64,000 bases of DNA from Methanomicrobium antiquum. GTDB lineage: Archaea; Halobacteriota; Methanomicrobia; Methanomicrobiales; Methanomicrobiaceae. Positions 61,554-64,000 of this stretch are shown here, one piece after another. Each line of letters opens with the position of its first letter. Position 1 is the first letter of the stretch. Below the pieces are notes generated by a model, which had not been told where the DNA came from, ran no database searches, and saw only the letters and a program-made list of their open reading frames with translations. A program made the position numbers and the translations under genes. Location: NCBI RefSeq assembly GCF_029633915.1, contig NZ_CP091092.1, positions 124,001 through 188,000 of the forward strand, written 5' to 3'.

Positions 61554-63404
61554 TCATTCTTCTCCAAGGACGTATTTTTTATAGTTTTCTTTGGTGATAT
61601 CTTGTTTTTCTTTTAGAGAATCAAGATGTAATTCATGTTCCATTTTAATAAAATTAAAAATAGATCCAATATTTTTGAATTGATTATTGTGCTCTTTTTG
61701 TGTTTTTATAATGAGATCAATTATTGTATGATAATAATTATGAGTATTTTCAAGTAAGTCAGAGACATATGCCAGTCCTTCCCCTTTATGAGTTATTAAA
61801 TTTCTTGCACGGTATATTCTTTGTAAATGCCATTTTACTCGATTGTTATGACTTTCAATTTTTTCTTTAATGGAATTTGTATCTTTTAGAATTTGAGAAA
61901 TTGCATAAAATCTGTTTCTCAATAAGACATTGTCGCCTATTACTTCGTTAATTTCTTTTTTTATGTTGGAATCGTTATTGTACAAAATGATGAGGAGGGA
62001 ACATTTTTCAACAGGTTGCAGTTCACTATATAGTTCTGGGTAATTTGTCTCAACTAAAGAAAATAAAGTTTGGACTTTATCTTTTTCCAAGTATAGGTAG
62101 ATATTTCTAATTAAATCAGTTATTAGTTTTATTATGTAATCTCTTCCGAGGATAGGATACATTGTGGAAACAAAATGAGTAATTCTTGCTTTACTGTTTC
62201 CTGGAGGTGGAAGTAGTGTTTCTAAGGCAGTCCACAAACTTATTAATTGATTCTCTGGCGTTTCTGAAGAAATGGCACAAGAATGGAGATTTAATGAATT
62301 ATATAAACGATATATTGAGGTACTATCCAAATGTACAAACAAACGGATACTTTTCATTAGGGCTTCATTAGTATCTTTATCATCTTTTATTTTTAACATC
62401 GGAGAAATTGAAGGCCTTGCGACAAAAAAGTCTTTATTTTCTTCATCATTAATTTCATGAAAAATACATAGTCCATAGTTATCCCAAGAACATTTAGAGT
62501 CATGAATAAAATATCTGATAAAATCAAAAAGTTGATCAAGATATTTTTCTCCATCTGTACGAGCAGAATATGGATCTTTAGCTATAATTTCTTTGATTGT
62601 CAGAAAATGAGAATATCCCTCATTCAATCTCGTAAATTCATTATAATGCCATGTAGGAGTATTTACTTTAGGGCATTCTTTAGATATATATATTTTAAAT
62701 CCTTCAAGCAACTTATCTGTAAAGTTACAAAAGTCAGAGTTTACTTTGAAAGAGACTTCGTAATATTTATCCTGATTTTCAAAAAATTTTATAAAATCTT
62801 TAATCTGTGAAATATTATTTATTGAGTTTTGGCCAAAGAAAAAATCCTTATTTTTTGAATAAATATATTCTTTTGAAAAACCTGCGAAAATTAGTTCCGG
62901 AATTAAATATTGCGATAATTGAATAATTTTATCTTTTTCCTTAGGGTTTTGCATTATATTCACGATTTGACTTTTAAGTTCAGCAAAATATCGATAATCT
63001 AAAAATGAGCAGAAACTCTCCAACTCCACAACATATTTTTCAAATTTGTAGTAATCCTGACGGTTTGATTCAGATGCCAGATTTTTAATTGTCTCTAATA
63101 ATTTTGAAAGGACATTACTTTTATTATTAAGAATTGCTCTGATTACAAAATCATTTTTTGTTGAATTATTAATTTCTTCTATTATTGGAATGAGGGCTTT
63201 TGCATCGATAAATCCATTTATTACTTCTTTTAGGACATCATTTAATTCATTAATTAGTGTATGTGAATTGAATGTGTATGCTCTGTATGAATCAATAGTG
63301 TAGTGAAATAACATTTCATTTTGGATCTCTGCGAAAAATTTCATTCCTTCTAAATTTTCGTCAATAGACCAGTTTGAATAATTTAAACCTTTTTTGTTAC
63401 CCAT
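61554..63404 (-). CDS. large HEPN-family protein embedded in the hsd operon
   Basis: A 616-residue protein between hsdR (3 bases upstream) and hsdS (12 bases downstream), all on one strand. The first 350 residues are helical and not recognised. The C-terminal part resembles Apea-like HEPN domains: QLISLWTALETLLPPP, then RIYRARNLITHKGEG with the HEPN RNase motif Arg534-x4-His539. No signal or membrane helix. It is lower in GC than the neighbours. Function is inferred: a possible RNA-cleaving companion of the restriction system, like the anticodon nuclease PrrC found in some type I loci. Confidence 0.75.
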   Translation of the reverse strand: MGNKKGLNYSNWSIDENLEGMKFFAEIQNEMLFHYTIDSYRAYTFNSHTLINELNDVLKEVINGFIDAKALIPIIEEINNSTKNDFVIRAILNNKSNVLSKLLETIKNLASESNRQDYYKFEKYVVELESFCSFLDYRYFAELKSQIVNIMQNPKEKDKIIQLSQYLIPELIFAGFSKEYIYSKNKDFFFGQNSINNISQIKDFIKFFENQDKYYEVSFKVNSDFCNFTDKLLEGFKIYISKECPKVNTPTWHYNEFTRLNEGYSHFLTIKEIIAKDPYSARTDGEKYLDQLFDFIRYFIHDSKCSWDNYGLCIFHEINDEENKDFFVARPSISPMLKIKDDKDTNEALMKSIRLFVHLDSTSIYRLYNSLNLHSCAISSETPENQLISLWTALETLLPPPGNSKARITHFVSTMYPILGRDYIIKLITDLIRNIYLYLEKDKVQTLFSLVETNYPELYSELQPVEKCSLLIILYNNDSNIKKEINEVIGDNVLLRNRFYAISQILKDTNSIKEKIESHNNRVKWHLQRIYRARNLITHKGEGLAYVSDLLENTHNYYHTIIDLIIKTQKEHNNQFKNIGSIFNFIKMEHELHLDSLKEKQDITKENYKKYVLGEE

Positions 63405-63407
63405 AAT

Positions 63408-64000
63408 CTATACCCCCAAAACCTCATTCATCTCGCTCATAATACTGTTTAATTCGTCCCCGAATGCCCGGTATGCAGAGACAAGACCGCCCTTCTGCAT
63501 AAGCCTCTGGTTGTATTCAAAGTCGTCCGGGCCGATTTCAACGCTTGTACTTATGTGGTCCTTAATTATATTGAGCCACTCAATCTGTTCGTCTGAGAAT
63601 TTCTGGCCGTCCTCTTCTCTTTCTCTCAGCCATCTCTCATAGCGGTGTTCAACCGTCTCAGAAAACGGCTCTAAGTATTTGTCGCATCCGAGGGTGAATC
63701 TTACAAGCGATATTATGTCTGTCAACATCCTCTGGGGAGTTGCTCCCCTGACGCGGTTTTTCTCAACCTGCTCATACGCCTTCCAGACGGAGTCCGGCGT
63801 AAACCCGTACGGAGGTCTTGAAAGAATATCGGAAAGCTCTCTTATCTGTGCGTAGGTTAAGTGCCTCTCGGATTTCGGACGGCTGTATATAATCTGAAGT
63901 GCTGTAATCGTATCTTTGTTATCCTCAATAAACTGCTTGAAGTTTGCAACCGTTATAACTGCTCTTTCCTTCGCATCCGTTGAGAAGTCCGCCTCAATCA
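63408..64000 (-). CDS. hsdR: type I restriction endonuclease subunit R, C-terminal part
   Basis: The frame is open from the window end through to the stop at 63408 (197 codons here); the N-terminal nuclease and helicase domains lie outside. The visible part has the EcoEI-type C-terminal helical domain: ALQIIYSRPKSERHLTYAQI, LSRPPYGFTPDSVWKAYEQ, RMLTDIISLVRFTLG. It would interact with HsdM/HsdS. First gene of the strand-coupled set hsdR-HEPN-hsdS. Confidence 0.9.
   Translation of the reverse strand, partial: IEADFSTDAKERAVITVANFKQFIEDNKDTITALQIIYSRPKSERHLTYAQIRELSDILSRPPYGFTPDSVWKAYEQVEKNRVRGATPQRMLTDIISLVRFTLGCDKYLEPFSETVEHRYERWLREREEDGQKFSDEQIEWLNIIKDHISTSVEIGPDDFEYNQRLMQKGGLVSAYRAFGDELNSIMSEMNEVLGV

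Overview
The window looks like chromosomal DNA of a methanogenic euryarchaeon, most likely Methanomicrobiales (Methanoplanus/Methanolacinia-like). Reasons: an archaeal tRNA-Ile(GAT) without encoded CCA, an archaeosine-synthase-type DUF5591 protein, an archaeal e-MtaB-type methylthiotransferase, a UPF0305/DUF2115 protein, IorAB, an ADP-forming acyl-CoA synthetase, AT-rich gaps with TATA-like boxes, and GGAG/GGTG ribosome sites. No methanogenesis gene is present, so the genus is inferred.

Layout. 1-8.3 kb: partial Cache sensor protein, SatP-type acetate transporter, flavodoxin, M3 peptidase lipoprotein, radical SAM protein, DUF169 and DUF2115 proteins. 8.3-12 kb: a chimeric thioesterase/hydrolase reading frame facing an acetoacetate-decarboxylase-like/SDR/CPBP-protease cluster. 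12-18.8 kb: UPF0210 + ACT pair, DUF5591 protein, LarE, ferredoxin, NifS-NifU pair, and a 5'-truncated RibD-like relic. 18.8-22.1 kb: iron/corrinoid-type ABC transporter. 22.2-29.6 kb: threonine synthase, DUF457 membrane protein, nitrilase-family amidase, IorBA, methyltransferase. 30-41.4 kb: membrane protein, C69 peptidase, response regulator with a probable AUU start, fused acyl-CoA synthetase (ADP-forming), SbcCD. 41.7-48.3 kb: tRNA-Ile, ABC-2 exporter with a NEW3-domain surface protein, a hypothetical gene bracketed by repeats, and the methylthiotransferase.

48.5-64 kb is a mobile/defence island. It begins with an intact IS1634-type element with an 8-bp target duplication. It continues with a degenerate LigD-type phosphoesterase and an AAA ATPase + DUF4435 (TOPRIM-like) pair resembling PARIS but with an extra N-terminal domain. 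RelE-, HEPN/MNT- and HicAB-type toxin-antitoxin modules follow. A type I restriction-modification system (hsdM, hsdS, hsdR; hsdR runs off the window) is split by the toxin-antitoxin genes and carries a large HEPN protein between hsdR and hsdS.

Two cross-cutting signals stand out. A family of about 50-215 bp intergenic elements occurs at least seven times, built of short hairpins with compensatory changes in the stems; three pairs bracket a small gene in inverted orientation. Second, the palindromic TGTTCG...CGAACA operator of the HTH-MNT gene is present twice, once between divergent hsdM and HTH-MNT and once upstream of hicBA.
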